Notes under the pieces: generated by a model
The model's input: only the letters and a program-made list of their open reading frames with translations
Database searches by the model: none
Told to the model about the DNA's origin: nothing
Assembly (NCBI GenBank): GCA_028283655.1
Contig: JAPWKE010000001.1
Span: 89,082-153,081, forward strand
Direction of reading: 5' to 3'
Origin: Acidobacteriaceae bacterium
Lineage (GTDB): Bacteria; Acidobacteriota; Terriglobia; Terriglobales; Acidobacteriaceae
Length of the DNA: 64,000 nucleotides
Part shown: piece by piece, positions 1 to 8,650 of the stretch
Layout of the letters: the number at the start of each line of letters is the position of its first letter
Position numbering within the stretch: the first letter of the stretch is position 1
Position numbers and translations under genes: made by a program

Positions 1-1
1 C

Positions 2-1783
2 GCGCCCAAGACGCCGCTGCAGAAGAAGTACGGCGACTACTTTGCCTCCTGCATGAACACCGAGAAGATTGACTCGCTCGGCATCAAGCCCCTCGATCCT
101 CAATTCGCCCAGATCGACGCTCTGAAGAGCGTTGCCGGTCTCAGCGAGCTGAACGCTCACCTCGTGAACACCCACGGCCGCGCCTTCTTCTTCAACGTTG
201 GCGTTGGGCAGGATCAGAAGGACAGCTCGCAACAGATTCTGATGACCGGTCAGGGCGGCCTCTCGCTTCCCGACCGCGACTACTACCTGAACGATGATGC
301 TCGCTCAACGGCTCTCCGTGCGAAGTACGTCGAGCACATCAAGAAGATGTTCGTACTCGCCGGCGACAAGCCCGAGGTTGCGGCCAAGGAAGCTGACGAC
401 GTTCTCCGCATCGAAACCGAACTGGCCAAGGGCTCGATGGCTCGCGTCGAAATGCGTGACCCGGCCAAGCGTTATCACATCATGACCATCGCCGAAGCCG
501 AGGCGCAGTCGCCTGTCTACAACTGGGAGAAGTTTCTGGTCGGCATCAACATGGCACAGGCGAAGACGATGAACGTTTCTTCGCCCGGCTACGTCACGAC
601 CGTGCAGCAGGTGCTCACCACCGAGCCCCTTCCCGCCCTGAAGGCGTACATGCGTTGGCACGTTCTGCACGGCGCTGCGGCTGATCTTTCCAAGCCGTTT
701 GAAGACGAGAACTTTGACTTCTTCCACCGCACGCTGGCTGGACAGAAGGAGCCTGAAGCTCGCTGGAAGCGTTGCGTACAGGAAACCGACGGCGCGCTCG
801 GCGAAGCCGTTGGCCAGGATTGGGTAAAGCAGTACTTCCCGCCCGCAGCCAAGGACAACATGGAGCACCTGATCAAGGCGCTCGAAGCTTCCATGTCGGT
901 GGACATCGACCACCTCGACTGGATGAGCTCGGACACCAAGGTGCAGGCACACGACAAGCTGAACGCGATCGTCGACAAGATCGGCTATCCGCAGCACTGG
1001 CGCGACTACTCCTCGGTCGTCGTCAAGCGTGATGACTTTGTCGGCAACGAGACGCGTGTTGGCGTCTTCGAAGACCGCCGCAACCTCAATAAGTTCGGCA
1101 AGCCGGTGGACACGACCGAGTGGGGCATGACGCCTCCGACGGTCAATGCCTACTACTCGCCCTCGCAGAACAACATCAACTTCCCGGCCGGCATTCTGCA
1201 GCCTCCCTTCTATGACCACTCGCTCGATGCAGCCGTAAACTTCGGCGGTATCGGCGTGGTGATCGGCCACGAAATGACTCACGGCTTTGACGATCAGGGC
1301 GCCAAGTATGACCTGCACGGCAATGTTCGCCAGTGGTGGACCGAAGAGGACAAGACGAAGTTCGAAACCCGCACCAGCTGCCTCGCAGATGAGTACTCGG
1401 GCTTCGAAGTCGCTCCTGACCAGAAGCTGAACGGCCGTCTGACGCTCGGCGAGAACACCGCTGATAACGGTGGCCTCCGTATCTCCTTCCAGGCGATGGA
1501 GAAGACGATCGCGGAGAACAAGGAAAAGGCGTTGCCTGGCTACGTCGACGGCAAGCGCGACGGCTACACAGCCGAGCAGCGCTTCTTCCTCGCCTTCGGT
1601 CAGGTCTGGTGCGAAAACTCGACCGAACAGAGCCGCCGCATGGCTGCCAAGGTCGATCCGCACTCGGCTGGCCAGTGGCGTACGAACGGTTCCGTGCAGA
1701 ACTTTGACGAGTTCGGCAAGGCGTTTGGCTGCAAGGTGGGCTCGCCCATGCGTCCCGCAAACGGTGGCTGCCGCGTCTGGTAA
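2..1783 (+). CDS. M13 family zinc endopeptidase (neprilysin/PepO-like), 5' partial
   Basis: The reading frame is open from base 2, so the ATG at 53 is internal and the true start lies upstream of the window; 593 residues are visible. M13 enzymes are zinc metalloendopeptidases that cut peptides, here probably outside the cytoplasm. The zinc motif HEMTH is at visible residues 423-427 (bases 1268-1282) and the third ligand lies in GENTADNGGL (Glu near visible residue 484). The substrate-binding NAYYSP motif and the family-typical C-terminal CRVW ending are also present, so the catalytic domain is complete at its 3' end. It is followed by a strong hairpin terminator, so it probably ends its own transcript. 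The signal peptide is not visible. Confidence 0.95.
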   Translation, partial: APKTPLQKKYGDYFASCMNTEKIDSLGIKPLDPQFAQIDALKSVAGLSELNAHLVNTHGRAFFFNVGVGQDQKDSSQQILMTGQGGLSLPDRDYYLNDDARSTALRAKYVEHIKKMFVLAGDKPEVAAKEADDVLRIETELAKGSMARVEMRDPAKRYHIMTIAEAEAQSPVYNWEKFLVGINMAQAKTMNVSSPGYVTTVQQVLTTEPLPALKAYMRWHVLHGAAADLSKPFEDENFDFFHRTLAGQKEPEARWKRCVQETDGALGEAVGQDWVKQYFPPAAKDNMEHLIKALEASMSVDIDHLDWMSSDTKVQAHDKLNAIVDKIGYPQHWRDYSSVVVKRDDFVGNETRVGVFEDRRNLNKFGKPVDTTEWGMTPPTVNAYYSPSQNNINFPAGILQPPFYDHSLDAAVNFGGIGVVIGHEMTHGFDDQGAKYDLHGNVRQWWTEEDKTKFETRTSCLADEYSGFEVAPDQKLNGRLTLGENTADNGGLRISFQAMEKTIAENKEKALPGYVDGKRDGYTAEQRFFLAFGQVWCENSTEQSRRMAAKVDPHSAGQWRTNGSVQNFDEFGKAFGCKVGSPMRPANGGCRVW

Positions 1784-1799
1784 GCCGCTGAATCCACAA

Positions 1800-1840
1800 C
1801 CGAGACCGTCCGGAACTCCCGGCGGTCTCGGTTTTTCTTT
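1800..1840 (+). terminator. Rho-independent terminator of the M13 gene
   Basis: A 9-bp perfect GC-rich stem (1800-1808 with 1823-1831) is followed by TTTTTCTTTT, 17 nt after the stop codon. Confidence 0.85.
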
Positions 1841-1859
1841 TGCTTCTGACCTTTGAAAA

Positions 1860-1889
1860 TTGGCAGAAAACCCTTACCGCATCTACAAT
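1860..1889 (+). promoter_or_regulatory. Sigma-70-type promoter for propeller lipoprotein 1
   Basis: TTGGCA (1860-1865) and TACAAT (1884-1889) each match consensus at 5 of 6 positions, with an 18-nt spacer. This predicts a leader of about 85 nt, which contains a short hairpin (GTGCCCG/CGGGCAC, about 1940-1956) before the SD AAGGAAG. Confidence 0.55.
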
Positions 1890-1981
1890 CGGATGTAGGT
1901 TTGTACTCCTCCCCGAGCAAGGTTTCCCCGGGCTCTCTGTGCCCGATACGGGCACTTGGCACGGGTGATTGAAGGAAGCGC

Positions 1982-3226
1982 ATGAAGTTGAGTTTGTCTG
2001 GCCGTTTTGCATTGGCTCTGTTCGCAACACTGACGCTGGGCCTTGGCATGACGGGTTGCGGTGGTGGTACTGTCGCATTTCTGTGGGTCCTGGGTCAGCA
2101 ATATAACCAGGTCGCCTCGTTCAAGGTGGATGATTACACCGGCAACCTGACGCAGACTCCGCATCAGCCGTTTACTTCGGGTGGAAGCACTCCCGTCGCT
2201 ATTCAGGTGAAGACCGGCGGACGTTACGTCTACGTGTTGAACCAGGGCACTCTGCCTGCTGATTGCACCGCAGACACCGTAGCCTGCCAGGAGCACTGGA
2301 CCAACGGCAACGTCAGCGTCTTCTCTGTCGGTGGCGATGGTGTCCTCACCTTCCAGCAGAGCTACGTGACGCAGGGCTTCAAGGGCAAGTGGATGGCATT
2401 CGACTCCACGGGCAACTACCTCTACGTTCTCGATCAGTACTCGCCTTCCGGCGACGGCAACGGTTCTGTCACGGCTTACTCGGTAGACAGCTCTTCCGGC
2501 CGCCTGTACCTCGTGCAGAACACGCAGTCGGTAGCCAACGGTGCAGCCGCGTCGACCTACTTTGAGGTTGGCAGCTCTTCCCTCCAGATCCCGACACCGT
2601 TCAAGATGATGTCGACGGGCTCGTGCCTCTTCATCAACAACAACAACACGATCCTGCCGTACACGTTCTCGAGCGGACAGCTGGTTGTTGCTACTAACGG
2701 TGCGGTTCAGCTCTCTTCGGCGAATATCTCGTCGATCGGTGGCAACAGCACGCTGATGAGCATCACGGACTCGACCGCAAACACGGTTGCCCTGTACTCG
2801 ATCTCGTCCACCTGCTCGCTGACCGCGATCAACGGCGGTACGTTCAGCATGGCAGCGCTGGGTACCGCGAACCCGCAGTACTCGATCATCGACAGCTCAG
2901 GCAAGTACCTCTATGTCCTGAACCAGTCGACGACCTCGACCCTGCCGACGATCACGTACAGCTCGATCATGGGCTTCACGATCAACCAGACCAACAGCCA
3001 GCTTCAGGCTATCGCTGGTGCACCCTGGTCCGTGGGTTCGAATCCGACCTGCCTGGTAGAAGATCCGACCAACCAGTACCTCTACACGTCGGATCACGAC
3101 ACTGGAACCGTAACGGGCAAGGTGATCGATACCACAACGGGTATCATCTCCGCTCTCACTCGTGGCTCGACCTTTACAGCCACCGGTCAGGCCCAGTGCC
3201 TCGCAATCTCCGGTTCGGTTGACTAA
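1982..3226 (+). CDS. YncE/lactonase-like beta-propeller lipoprotein 1
   Basis: 414 residues. The N-terminus is a lipoprotein signal with the lipidation Cys in GMTGC, followed by repeated short blade motifs of the type GRYVYVLN, GNYLYVLD, GKYLYVLN and NQYLYTSD. This spacing is typical of seven-bladed propellers of the lactonase/YncE class. No catalytic residues can be assigned; in Acidobacteria such proteins are abundant and usually of unknown function, so enzymatic lactonase activity should not be assumed. The start is supported by the SD GAAGGAAG. It is followed by a paralogous gene in the same direction. Cell location is expected to be membrane-anchored, periplasmic or outer membrane. Confidence 0.8.
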   Translation: MKLSLSGRFALALFATLTLGLGMTGCGGGTVAFLWVLGQQYNQVASFKVDDYTGNLTQTPHQPFTSGGSTPVAIQVKTGGRYVYVLNQGTLPADCTADTVACQEHWTNGNVSVFSVGGDGVLTFQQSYVTQGFKGKWMAFDSTGNYLYVLDQYSPSGDGNGSVTAYSVDSSSGRLYLVQNTQSVANGAAASTYFEVGSSSLQIPTPFKMMSTGSCLFINNNNTILPYTFSSGQLVVATNGAVQLSSANISSIGGNSTLMSITDSTANTVALYSISSTCSLTAINGGTFSMAALGTANPQYSIIDSSGKYLYVLNQSTTSTLPTITYSSIMGFTINQTNSQLQAIAGAPWSVGSNPTCLVEDPTNQYLYTSDHDTGTVTGKVIDTTTGIISALTRGSTFTATGQAQCLAISGSVD

Positions 3227-3341
3227 CGTAAATCGTTTCAAAATCAACGCCACGGTCTCTAAACAAGGCCGTGGCGAGACACAAAACTCGCCGGATTCCT
3301 CGTCCGGCCTACTTCATCTCAAGCAACACGCAAGGAAGCAC

Positions 3342-4562
3342 ATGAAGTTCTCCAAGCTGGGCCAGACCGTGATGACTGCCGGGCTTTCGCTCGCGATGAC
3401 CCTCGGCCTTTCCGCCTGCAGCCGCGATTACATCGCCGCCTATGTCTATGCGCCCTCGGCTTCCAACGGAACCATCGGGGCCTACGCTGTCGATTACCAG
3501 AGCGGCATCCTCACCCAGATCTCTGGCTCGCCCTTCGCCTCGCAGCTGACGAACCCGACCCGCGCGATCGCTTCGCCGGACGGCAAGTCGCTCTACGTGG
3601 TTGGCGGAAGCCAGAACTCACAGGTGGAGGCTTTCTCCATCGGTACGGACGGCAAGCTGTATGGCTTGAACACGGTCAACCTGGCTTCGGGTGCTACGTA
3701 TCCGGCGGGCAGCGCGATCGACTCCACCGGCAAGTTCCTCTACGTGACATACACGTATCAGAACGGCTACGGTCCCCAGTCGCTCGGTTCCGGTGGCGTC
3801 AGCATCTTCCCGATCGACACCACGACCGGCAAGCTGGGCACGCCGACGAACCTGAACCTGACCCCTTCGGTCAGCGGTTCGATCGTGAACCCGATAGGCA
3901 TTACCGTTACGATTCCTGTTTCAACCACCGGCAACAACGTGTATGTCTACATCACGGCTCAACAGAGCACGCCGACGGCAGGCATCACGTACGAGTACCA
4001 GATGAATACGACGACCGGCGCTCTTACGCCGCTCGCTACTCCGACGATCTCGTCTGGTGTGAATCCGTCGTTCGTCATCGCGGAGCCCTCTTCGCGCTAC
4101 GTTTACGTAGCGGATAAGACCTCGAACCAGATCGTGGGCTTCCAACTCGCCAGCACAGGCGTTCTCAGCACGTTGTCTTCCAGTCCGTTCACCACGGGTC
4201 TGTACCCGGTGTCGATGACCATCGACCCGCGTGGCAAGTATCTTTACGCGGTTAACTACAACGCAAACACGGTATCCGGCTTCACCATCAATCATATTGA
4301 TGGTTCGCTGGGTGGCATCGCGGCAGTGGGTAGCTTCTCTACCTCCACCGGCCCGAACTGTGTGACGGTTGATCCTTCCGTCGGTAACTACCTCTACACC
4401 TCGAACTACCTGGATAACTCGATCTCGGGTGCCCAGCTTCGCAGTGAAGACGGTACGCTCACCGCAGTCGCGAACACGCCGTTCACCGGTGTTACCGAGC
4501 CTAGCTGCATTACCTCGGTTGCGAACGGTAGCCACGCTGACTCCTACGTCTACCCGAAATGA
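3342..4562 (+). CDS. YncE/lactonase-like beta-propeller lipoprotein 2
   Basis: 406 residues from the ATG at 3342, chosen because it has an AAGGAAG SD almost identical to that of the preceding paralogue and gives a clean lipoprotein signal ending LGLSAC; the frame stays open upstream, but that part is not signal-like. Blade repeats include GKSLYVVG, GKFLYVTY, SRYVYVAD, GKYLYAVN and GNYLYTSN. It is the closest neighbour and probable duplicate of propeller lipoprotein 1, 115 bp downstream of it. Function is unknown; a scaffold or binding propeller is as likely as an enzyme. Confidence 0.8.
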   Translation: MKFSKLGQTVMTAGLSLAMTLGLSACSRDYIAAYVYAPSASNGTIGAYAVDYQSGILTQISGSPFASQLTNPTRAIASPDGKSLYVVGGSQNSQVEAFSIGTDGKLYGLNTVNLASGATYPAGSAIDSTGKFLYVTYTYQNGYGPQSLGSGGVSIFPIDTTTGKLGTPTNLNLTPSVSGSIVNPIGITVTIPVSTTGNNVYVYITAQQSTPTAGITYEYQMNTTTGALTPLATPTISSGVNPSFVIAEPSSRYVYVADKTSNQIVGFQLASTGVLSTLSSSPFTTGLYPVSMTIDPRGKYLYAVNYNANTVSGFTINHIDGSLGGIAAVGSFSTSTGPNCVTVDPSVGNYLYTSNYLDNSISGAQLRSEDGTLTAVANTPFTGVTEPSCITSVANGSHADSYVYPK

Positions 4563-4585
4563 TCGGTGTAGCTTAGCTGAAACCT

Positions 4586-4620
4586 CGAAACGGCCTGCGC
4601 AAGCAGGCCGTTTCGCTTTC
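4586..4620 (+). terminator. Rho-independent terminator after propeller lipoprotein 2
   Basis: A 13-bp perfect stem (4586-4598 with 4603-4615) with GCAA loop is followed by a short pyrimidine tail CTTTC. Confidence 0.75.
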
Positions 4621-4636
4621 TCGGTACACTCTCTTT

Positions 4637-5464
4637 ATGCACTCGAATGCCTTCACCCTCGGACCGATCCAGGTTGGTTCTCCGAAGCTCTTCCTCATCG
4701 CCGGCCCCTGTGTCCTCGAAAGCGAACAGCACGCCCGCACCCTCGGCGCTTCCATTGCGCGTATCGCCTCGGATCTCGGCCTTCCGTACGTCTTCAAGGC
4801 CTCGTACGATAAGGCCAATCGCACCTCGATCAGTTCGTTCCGAGGTCCCGGGCTTATCGAGGGCTGCCGCATCCTGCGTGCTGTTGGGCAGGAACTCGGC
4901 GTGCCGGTGCTCACCGATATCCATACGCCCGAGCAGGCCACGCAGGCCTCGGAGGAGCTTGGCGATGTTGAGGCGCTGCTCCAAATCCCGGCGTTCCTCT
5001 GCCGCCAGACCGATCTGCTGATCGCCGCGGCGGAAACCGGCCGTGCGATCAACATCAAGAAGGGGCAGTTCGTCGCTCCCAGCGATATGAAGCACGCTGT
5101 TCAGAAGGTTGTCGACAGCGGGAACACGCGCGTTTCCCTCACGGAACGTGGTGCCAGCTTTGGCTACAACAACCTCGTCGTCGACATGCGCTCGCTGCCG
5201 ATCATGCGTGGCTATGCTCCGGTCATCTTCGACGGAACGCACTCCGTGCAGACGCCTTCGGGCAACAACGGTACCTCTGGCGGTCAGCCCGAGTTCATCC
5301 CCGTACTGGCGAAGGCTGCGGTGGCTGCGGGTGTCGACGGCCTCTTTCTCGAGGTGCACGAGAACCCGGCTGCGGCGAAGTCCGACGGAGCGAACGCGCT
5401 GCATCTGAACAACCTGAAGCCTCTGCTCGAAACGCTGCTGGCGATTCATGCCGCAGCCAAATAG
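4637..5464 (+). CDS. kdsA: 3-deoxy-D-manno-octulosonate 8-phosphate synthase (KdsA), metal-dependent type
   Basis: 275 residues. Condenses phosphoenolpyruvate with arabinose 5-phosphate to Kdo-8-phosphate, the committed step to Kdo for lipopolysaccharide, in the cytoplasm. Landmarks are [28 protein letters not shown] and [15 protein letters not shown]. The metal-ligand position is Cys25 in IAGPCVLES; Aquifex-type metal-dependent enzymes have Cys here while E. coli KdsA has Asn, so this is predicted to be a metal-dependent (class II) enzyme. There is no SD; a TACACT hexamer ends 6 nt before the ATG, suggesting a leaderless or very short-leader transcript. It indicates an LPS-bearing diderm. 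Confidence 0.96.
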   Translation: MHSNAFTLGPIQVGSPKLFLIAGPCVLESEQHARTLGASIARIASDLGLPYVFKASYDKANRTSISSFRGPGLIEGCRILRAVGQELGVPVLTDIHTPEQATQASEELGDVEALLQIPAFLCRQTDLLIAAAETGRAINIKKGQFVAPSDMKHAVQKVVDSGNTRVSLTERGASFGYNNLVVDMRSLPIMRGYAPVIFDGTHSVQTPSGNNGTSGGQPEFIPVLAKAAVAAGVDGLFLEVHENPAAAKSDGANALHLNNLKPLLETLLAIHAAAK

Positions 5465-5490
5465 CCGCTACGCGATCAGTACCGCAGGAA

Positions 5491-5522
5491 AAGGCCCAGC
5501 CATCACCGGCTGGGCCTTTCGC
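5491..5522 (+). terminator. Terminator after kdsA
   Basis: Stem GGCCCAGCC / GGCTGGGCC around ATCACC, followed by TTTC. It could also serve the convergent gene on the minus strand. Confidence 0.75.
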
Positions 5523-5606
5523 GTTCCTTGATATTCACTTTTCTTCAGATCTCGTGGCGAAACTTCGCGACCTTGGCGTCGTGGCCTTTTCTTTCTTCGG
5601 CCAGCC

Positions 5607-6137
5607 TTACTTCGTTCCCACGACGATGGCTGTCAGCTTTGGCAACTGCTGATTCCAGTTGTCATAAACGTTCTCCACGATTAAGCGAAAATCCGCTCCA
5701 GCCCCCGGGGCCAGCGGAGCCATGCTCACGGGAACCGCATCCACTTCGGGTTCGCGCATCCGGATAATCTGCATGTCTTCTGTTTTAACTTCGGGCGGCA
5801 TGTTGGCATCGTTGCCAAAGAGCACCTGCACGGTAATCCCGTTCACCGTCTGCGGACCTTTGTTCGTTACATGGCCGTCGAGGTAGAGCACCTTGCCGCC
5901 AGCCATCGTGTCCGACTGGCTCATCTTCAGGTCGGTGACTTCCAGATTGGTCGCGTAGGCTGCTGCGGGTTGCGGCTTGCTTGGGTCAAAGGCTGGTCCG
6001 TGCCGCCGTCCCAGCAGCACGAGGACGGCCACCAGAATCACCACGGCTACGGCCGCAATCGCTACAGCGGTGGTCGGAAATGTACGATCTTCAGGACGGG
6101 AGTTGGGCTTGGCAAACATCGCGCTCATGCCGACCAT
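5607..6137 (-). CDS. Membrane-anchored hypothetical protein (DUF2393-like)
   Basis: 176 residues from the first ATG. One N-terminal transmembrane segment (about residues 22-42, rich in A/V/I/L) is followed by an extracytoplasmic beta-rich domain with motifs such as LDGHVTNKG and PLAPGADF-like turns. This resembles the DUF2393/FxLYD type of acidobacterial membrane proteins; that match is from memory of the family pattern and is tentative. Start is uncertain: ATGs at 6137, 6128 and 6119 are in frame, none has a good SD, and a TAGAAT hexamer lies 7 nt before the ATG at 6128. It lies 15 bp downstream of the DnaC-like gene and may be co-transcribed. Confidence 0.6.
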   Translation of the reverse strand: MVGMSAMFAKPNSRPEDRTFPTTAVAIAAVAVVILVAVLVLLGRRHGPAFDPSKPQPAAAYATNLEVTDLKMSQSDTMAGGKVLYLDGHVTNKGPQTVNGITVQVLFGNDANMPPEVKTEDMQIIRMREPEVDAVPVSMAPLAPGAGADFRLIVENVYDNWNQQLPKLTAIVVGTK

Positions 6138-6152
6138 TCTAGCGGGAATGCC

Positions 6153-6905
6153 CTAGGCAAAGGTGGCGCGCTTCACCGTCTGACGGAAGTCGTGGCCGGT
6201 CATCTCGACCACCACGCACATCTCCTGCAGGCGCGAACGCATGCGTTCGCCGATGCGGTCGCCGAGCGACTCCTCACGCATCACGTTGCGGGTCGCGTTC
6301 AGTTCTGAGCCGAGCGGCCCCTGGTTCGCGTAGTTCGTGGTGATGATGGTGGTGCGGCGGTCGTTGTAGCGGGTGTTCAGGATGTGGGCGACCGTGTCCC
6401 AGACCCAGTCGGTCGGCTTGTTGGCACCGAGTTCGTCCAGCACCAGCACTTCGGCTTCAAACACGGGCTGCAGAATCTCCAACTCTGTGACATCGACCGA
6501 GCGGTTGTAGCTGTTCTGCACCTGCTTGAGGAGGTCGCGGTAGTCGAAAAACAGGCCTCGCGCGCCGCGTTCGGCGATCAACGCCTGCAGCATCCCGACG
6601 GCGAGATGGGTCTTGCCTACTCCGATCGAACCGGTCAGGAGCAAGCCGTTGCCGCCTGTTTCAAAGGGGTAGGCCTTCACGAAGTTGCGTGCCTGCACCA
6701 TCGCGGCGTTCAGCGAGCGGTTGCCGAGTGTTTCATAGCTTTCCAGCGTGCAGTGCGCGTACCGCTGGGGAATTCGAGCAGCTTCGACCATGCGCGCAGC
6801 CTTGCGGGTTGCGCGGCAAACACACTGTTCGGCCATGCGGATGCCGTTGGGGCGTTCCACCACGCGCATTCCAGCGCCTTCGCAAATCGGGCAAAGCTCT
6901 TCCAT
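6153..6905 (-). CDS. DnaC/IstB-like AAA+ ATPase (putative helicase loader)
   Basis: 250 residues. The ATG at 6905 is chosen because AGGAGG lies 6 nt upstream; the frame is open further upstream but without a start signal. The N-terminus has a zinc-finger-like CPIC ... CVC cluster, followed by an AAA+ core with Walker A GSIGVGKTHLA and Walker B VLVLDELGA, then a sensor stretch TIITTNY and an arginine-rich C-terminus. Family members load the replicative helicase (DnaC/DnaI) or act with transposases (IstB). No transposase is adjacent, so a replication or recombination role is more likely. Divergent from rpmE. Confidence 0.85.
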   Translation of the reverse strand: MEELCPICEGAGMRVVERPNGIRMAEQCVCRATRKAARMVEAARIPQRYAHCTLESYETLGNRSLNAAMVQARNFVKAYPFETGGNGLLLTGSIGVGKTHLAVGMLQALIAERGARGLFFDYRDLLKQVQNSYNRSVDVTELEILQPVFEAEVLVLDELGANKPTDWVWDTVAHILNTRYNDRRTTIITTNYANQGPLGSELNATRNVMREESLGDRIGERMRSRLQEMCVVVEMTGHDFRQTVKRATFA

Positions 6906-7024
6906 CGCCCTCCTAGTATCTCCCGCAACGGGCTCCGCGCAAAACGAAAGCCTACGCAGGAAAAGAAGGCCGAGCGCCGGGAGGCGGGAGAGGCTCCGCC
7001 GCCGCTCCAAAAGGTAGCGGCTCT

Positions 7025-7052
7025 TTGGCCGAGGAGCCCGTGATGGTAAACT
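7025..7052 (+). promoter_or_regulatory. Candidate promoter for rpmE
   Basis: TTGGCC (7025-7030), 16-nt spacer, TAAACT (7047-7052), each matching consensus at 4 of 6. It would give a leader of about 120 nt. Confidence 0.4.
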
Positions 7053-7059
7053 AATGGAA

Positions 7060-7178
7060 GCGCCTATAGCCCTGGGAGTCAGGGCCCAAGCACCGAGCGC
7101 GACAGGAAACCGATGTCCAGGCACTGTGACCTGCGGCAAGCGGACCGTTCTCGGGCAGGAGAGCTAAAGGAAAACACA
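7060..7178 (+). promoter_or_regulatory. Structured 5' leader of rpmE (candidate autoregulatory RNA)
   Basis: The leader contains three short hairpins: GCCCTG/CAGGGC (about 7069-7085), GACA/TGTC (7101-7117) and CCTGC/GCAGG (7130-7159). The last sits just before the SD. L31 leaders that control their own translation are known in other phyla; here only potential structure is seen, with no covariation evidence. Confidence 0.3.
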
Positions 7179-7415
7179 ATGCCTAAGCAGGGAATTCACC
7201 CTCAGTACGACGAAACCACCGTGCGCTGCGCGTGCGGCAACAACTTCCAGACCCGTTCCACGCACAAGGGCGACATCGTTCTTGAAATCTGCTCCGCCTG
7301 CCACCCCTTCTTCACCGGCAAGCAGAAGCTCGTGGACACCGCCGGCCGTATCGACCGCTTCCGCCGCAAGTTTGCTGCAACCGAAGCCAAGAAGGCCGAA
7401 GCCGCCGCGAAGTAA
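7179..7415 (+). CDS. rpmE: 50S ribosomal protein L31 (zinc-binding C+ type)
   Basis: 78 residues. Large-subunit protein involved in subunit bridging. The zinc ligands Cys17, Cys19 (RCACG) and Cys38, Cys41 (CSACH) are present, so this is the zinc-containing form. The conserved HPFFTGKQK and GRIDRFRRK segments are clear, and the protein has a short Ala/Lys-rich C-terminal tail. Start set at the ATG with SD AAAGGA 6-7 nt upstream. It is monocistronic, with its own candidate promoter, long leader and terminator. Confidence 0.97.
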   Translation: MPKQGIHPQYDETTVRCACGNNFQTRSTHKGDIVLEICSACHPFFTGKQKLVDTAGRIDRFRRKFAATEAKKAEAAAK

Positions 7416-7440
7416 CTCGGCAGCAAAACCAACACCAGCG

Positions 7441-7467
7441 AAGGCCTCCGCAGCGCGGGGGCCTTTT
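7441..7467 (+). terminator. Terminator after rpmE
   Basis: Stem AGGCC...GGCCT with a GC-rich inner part, followed by TTTT, 25 nt after the stop. Confidence 0.7.
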
Positions 7468-7485
7468 GCTTATAGGCTTGTCCGT

Positions 7486-8568
7486 ATGTCCTTCGAACGG
7501 CATCTTCCTTATAATGATCTTCCAGAACTGCCGCCTGCGGTAGATCTGGAGTCTGTAGCGATTCTGAAGCACGTGATTGCGGCTTCTCGCGCGCTTGAGA
7601 GGCTGCGCGGCACGTCGGCTCGTTTGCCGAACCCGCGTGTGCTTATTAACGGAATCGTCCTGCAGGAAGCGCGTCTTTCGTCCGAAGTCGAAAATATTGT
7701 CACAACGAATGATGAGCTTTATCGTGCAGCTGCGGCAGCGGACGGAGCTACGGATCCAGCGACCAAGGAGGTGCTCCGCTATCGAGAGGCTCTTTGGTAT
7801 GGATTCGACCAAATCAGTAAGCGCCCATTGTCTCCAAGTCTCTTCGTAGAGCTTGTGGGGATCATCCGCCAAACCTCTGCCGGTGTCCGCAGTACTCCAG
7901 GGACGAACCTCAAGTCTTCGCTGGGGGAGGTTATTTATACGCCTCCTGAAGGGGATACCCTGCTGCAGGCGAAGCTGACAAACCTGACCGACTACATCCA
8001 TGCGGAGGATATGGTTGAGCCGCTGGTAAAGCTTGCGGTCATGCACTATCAGTTTGAAGCGATTCACCCATTTACGGATGGCAATGGACGTACGGGCCGC
8101 ATTCTGAACATCCTTTATCTGGTGCAAAAGGGGCTGCTTGATCTTCCCGTGCTCTATCTATCGCATTACATTCTTCGTAATAAGGCCGCATACTATGCGG
8201 GGTTGCGAGGGGTAACGGAGCAAGGTGACTGGAACTCCTGGGTAATCTTCACGCTCAAGGCGGTCGAAGAAACCTCGCAGGAGACCTGCAGACTGATCGA
8301 GACGCTCCTTCGCCTCATGGACGAGGCCAGGGTGCTATTCCGCGCCAGCTATCCAAATGCCTATAGCAAAGATCTTATTGAAGCGATCTTCAGTAATCCC
8401 TATTGCCGAATTCGATTCATCGAGCAAGCTTTGGATGTAAGCCGCCCAACAGCTTCGGGATATTTGCAAAAGCTAAGAGAGCTAGGTCTTTTGCACGAGA
8501 TCCGAGTTGGCCGTGACGTCTACTATGTAAACGAAAAGATGTTGGCGGCTTTGAATACGTCGCGGTAG
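7486..8568 (+). CDS. Fic family AMP/nucleotidyl-transferase with C-terminal winged helix
   Basis: 360 residues. Fic enzymes usually transfer AMP from ATP to a protein hydroxyl. The complete active-site motif HPFTDGNGRTGR starts at His194. An N-terminal Fic_N region carries the class II autoinhibitory signature S65xxxE69-N70 (in SSEVENIVTT), so the enzyme is probably held inactive until the inhibitory helix moves. The C-terminal 70 residues (SRPTASGYLQKLRELGLL...) look like a winged-helix DNA-binding domain. Codons are visibly AT-richer than those of rpmE and dusB, consistent with horizontal acquisition. SD is weak. The gene is followed by an inverted repeat that could be an operator or terminator. 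No antitoxin gene is adjacent. Confidence 0.92.
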   Translation: MSFERHLPYNDLPELPPAVDLESVAILKHVIAASRALERLRGTSARLPNPRVLINGIVLQEARLSSEVENIVTTNDELYRAAAAADGATDPATKEVLRYREALWYGFDQISKRPLSPSLFVELVGIIRQTSAGVRSTPGTNLKSSLGEVIYTPPEGDTLLQAKLTNLTDYIHAEDMVEPLVKLAVMHYQFEAIHPFTDGNGRTGRILNILYLVQKGLLDLPVLYLSHYILRNKAAYYAGLRGVTEQGDWNSWVIFTLKAVEETSQETCRLIETLLRLMDEARVLFRASYPNAYSKDLIEAIFSNPYCRIRFIEQALDVSRPTASGYLQKLRELGLLHEIRVGRDVYYVNEKMLAALNTSR

Positions 8569-8569
8569 C

Positions 8570-8618
8570 TTTCTTTACATATCCTCGGAACATGTAAAGA
8601 AATTTCAATTTTCTTTAC
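8570..8618. repeat. Inverted and direct TTTCTTTAC motifs between fic and dusB
   Basis: TTTCTTTACAT (8570-8580) is the perfect inverse of ATGTAAAGAAA (8592-8602) across an 11-nt loop, and the TTTCTTTAC core recurs at about 8610-8618. It sits in an AT-rich gap right after fic and upstream of dusB. It could be a terminator of fic or a binding site. Confidence 0.5.
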
Positions 8619-8650
8619 GCATTATTTGAAAGTGTCAAAAGGTTTGACGA

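Noticed and set aside
53-55. ATG at 53 as gene start of the M13 protease
   Set aside because: Frame is open to base 2 with protease-like sequence, so the gene is truncated by the window edge.
305-1663. Long antisense ORF (452 codons) opposite the M13 gene
   Set aside because: Arg/Val/Leu-rich translation of the opposite strand of a GC-rich real gene; no SD or domains.
6153-6905. IstB of an insertion sequence
   Set aside because: No transposase, inverted ends or target duplication near it.
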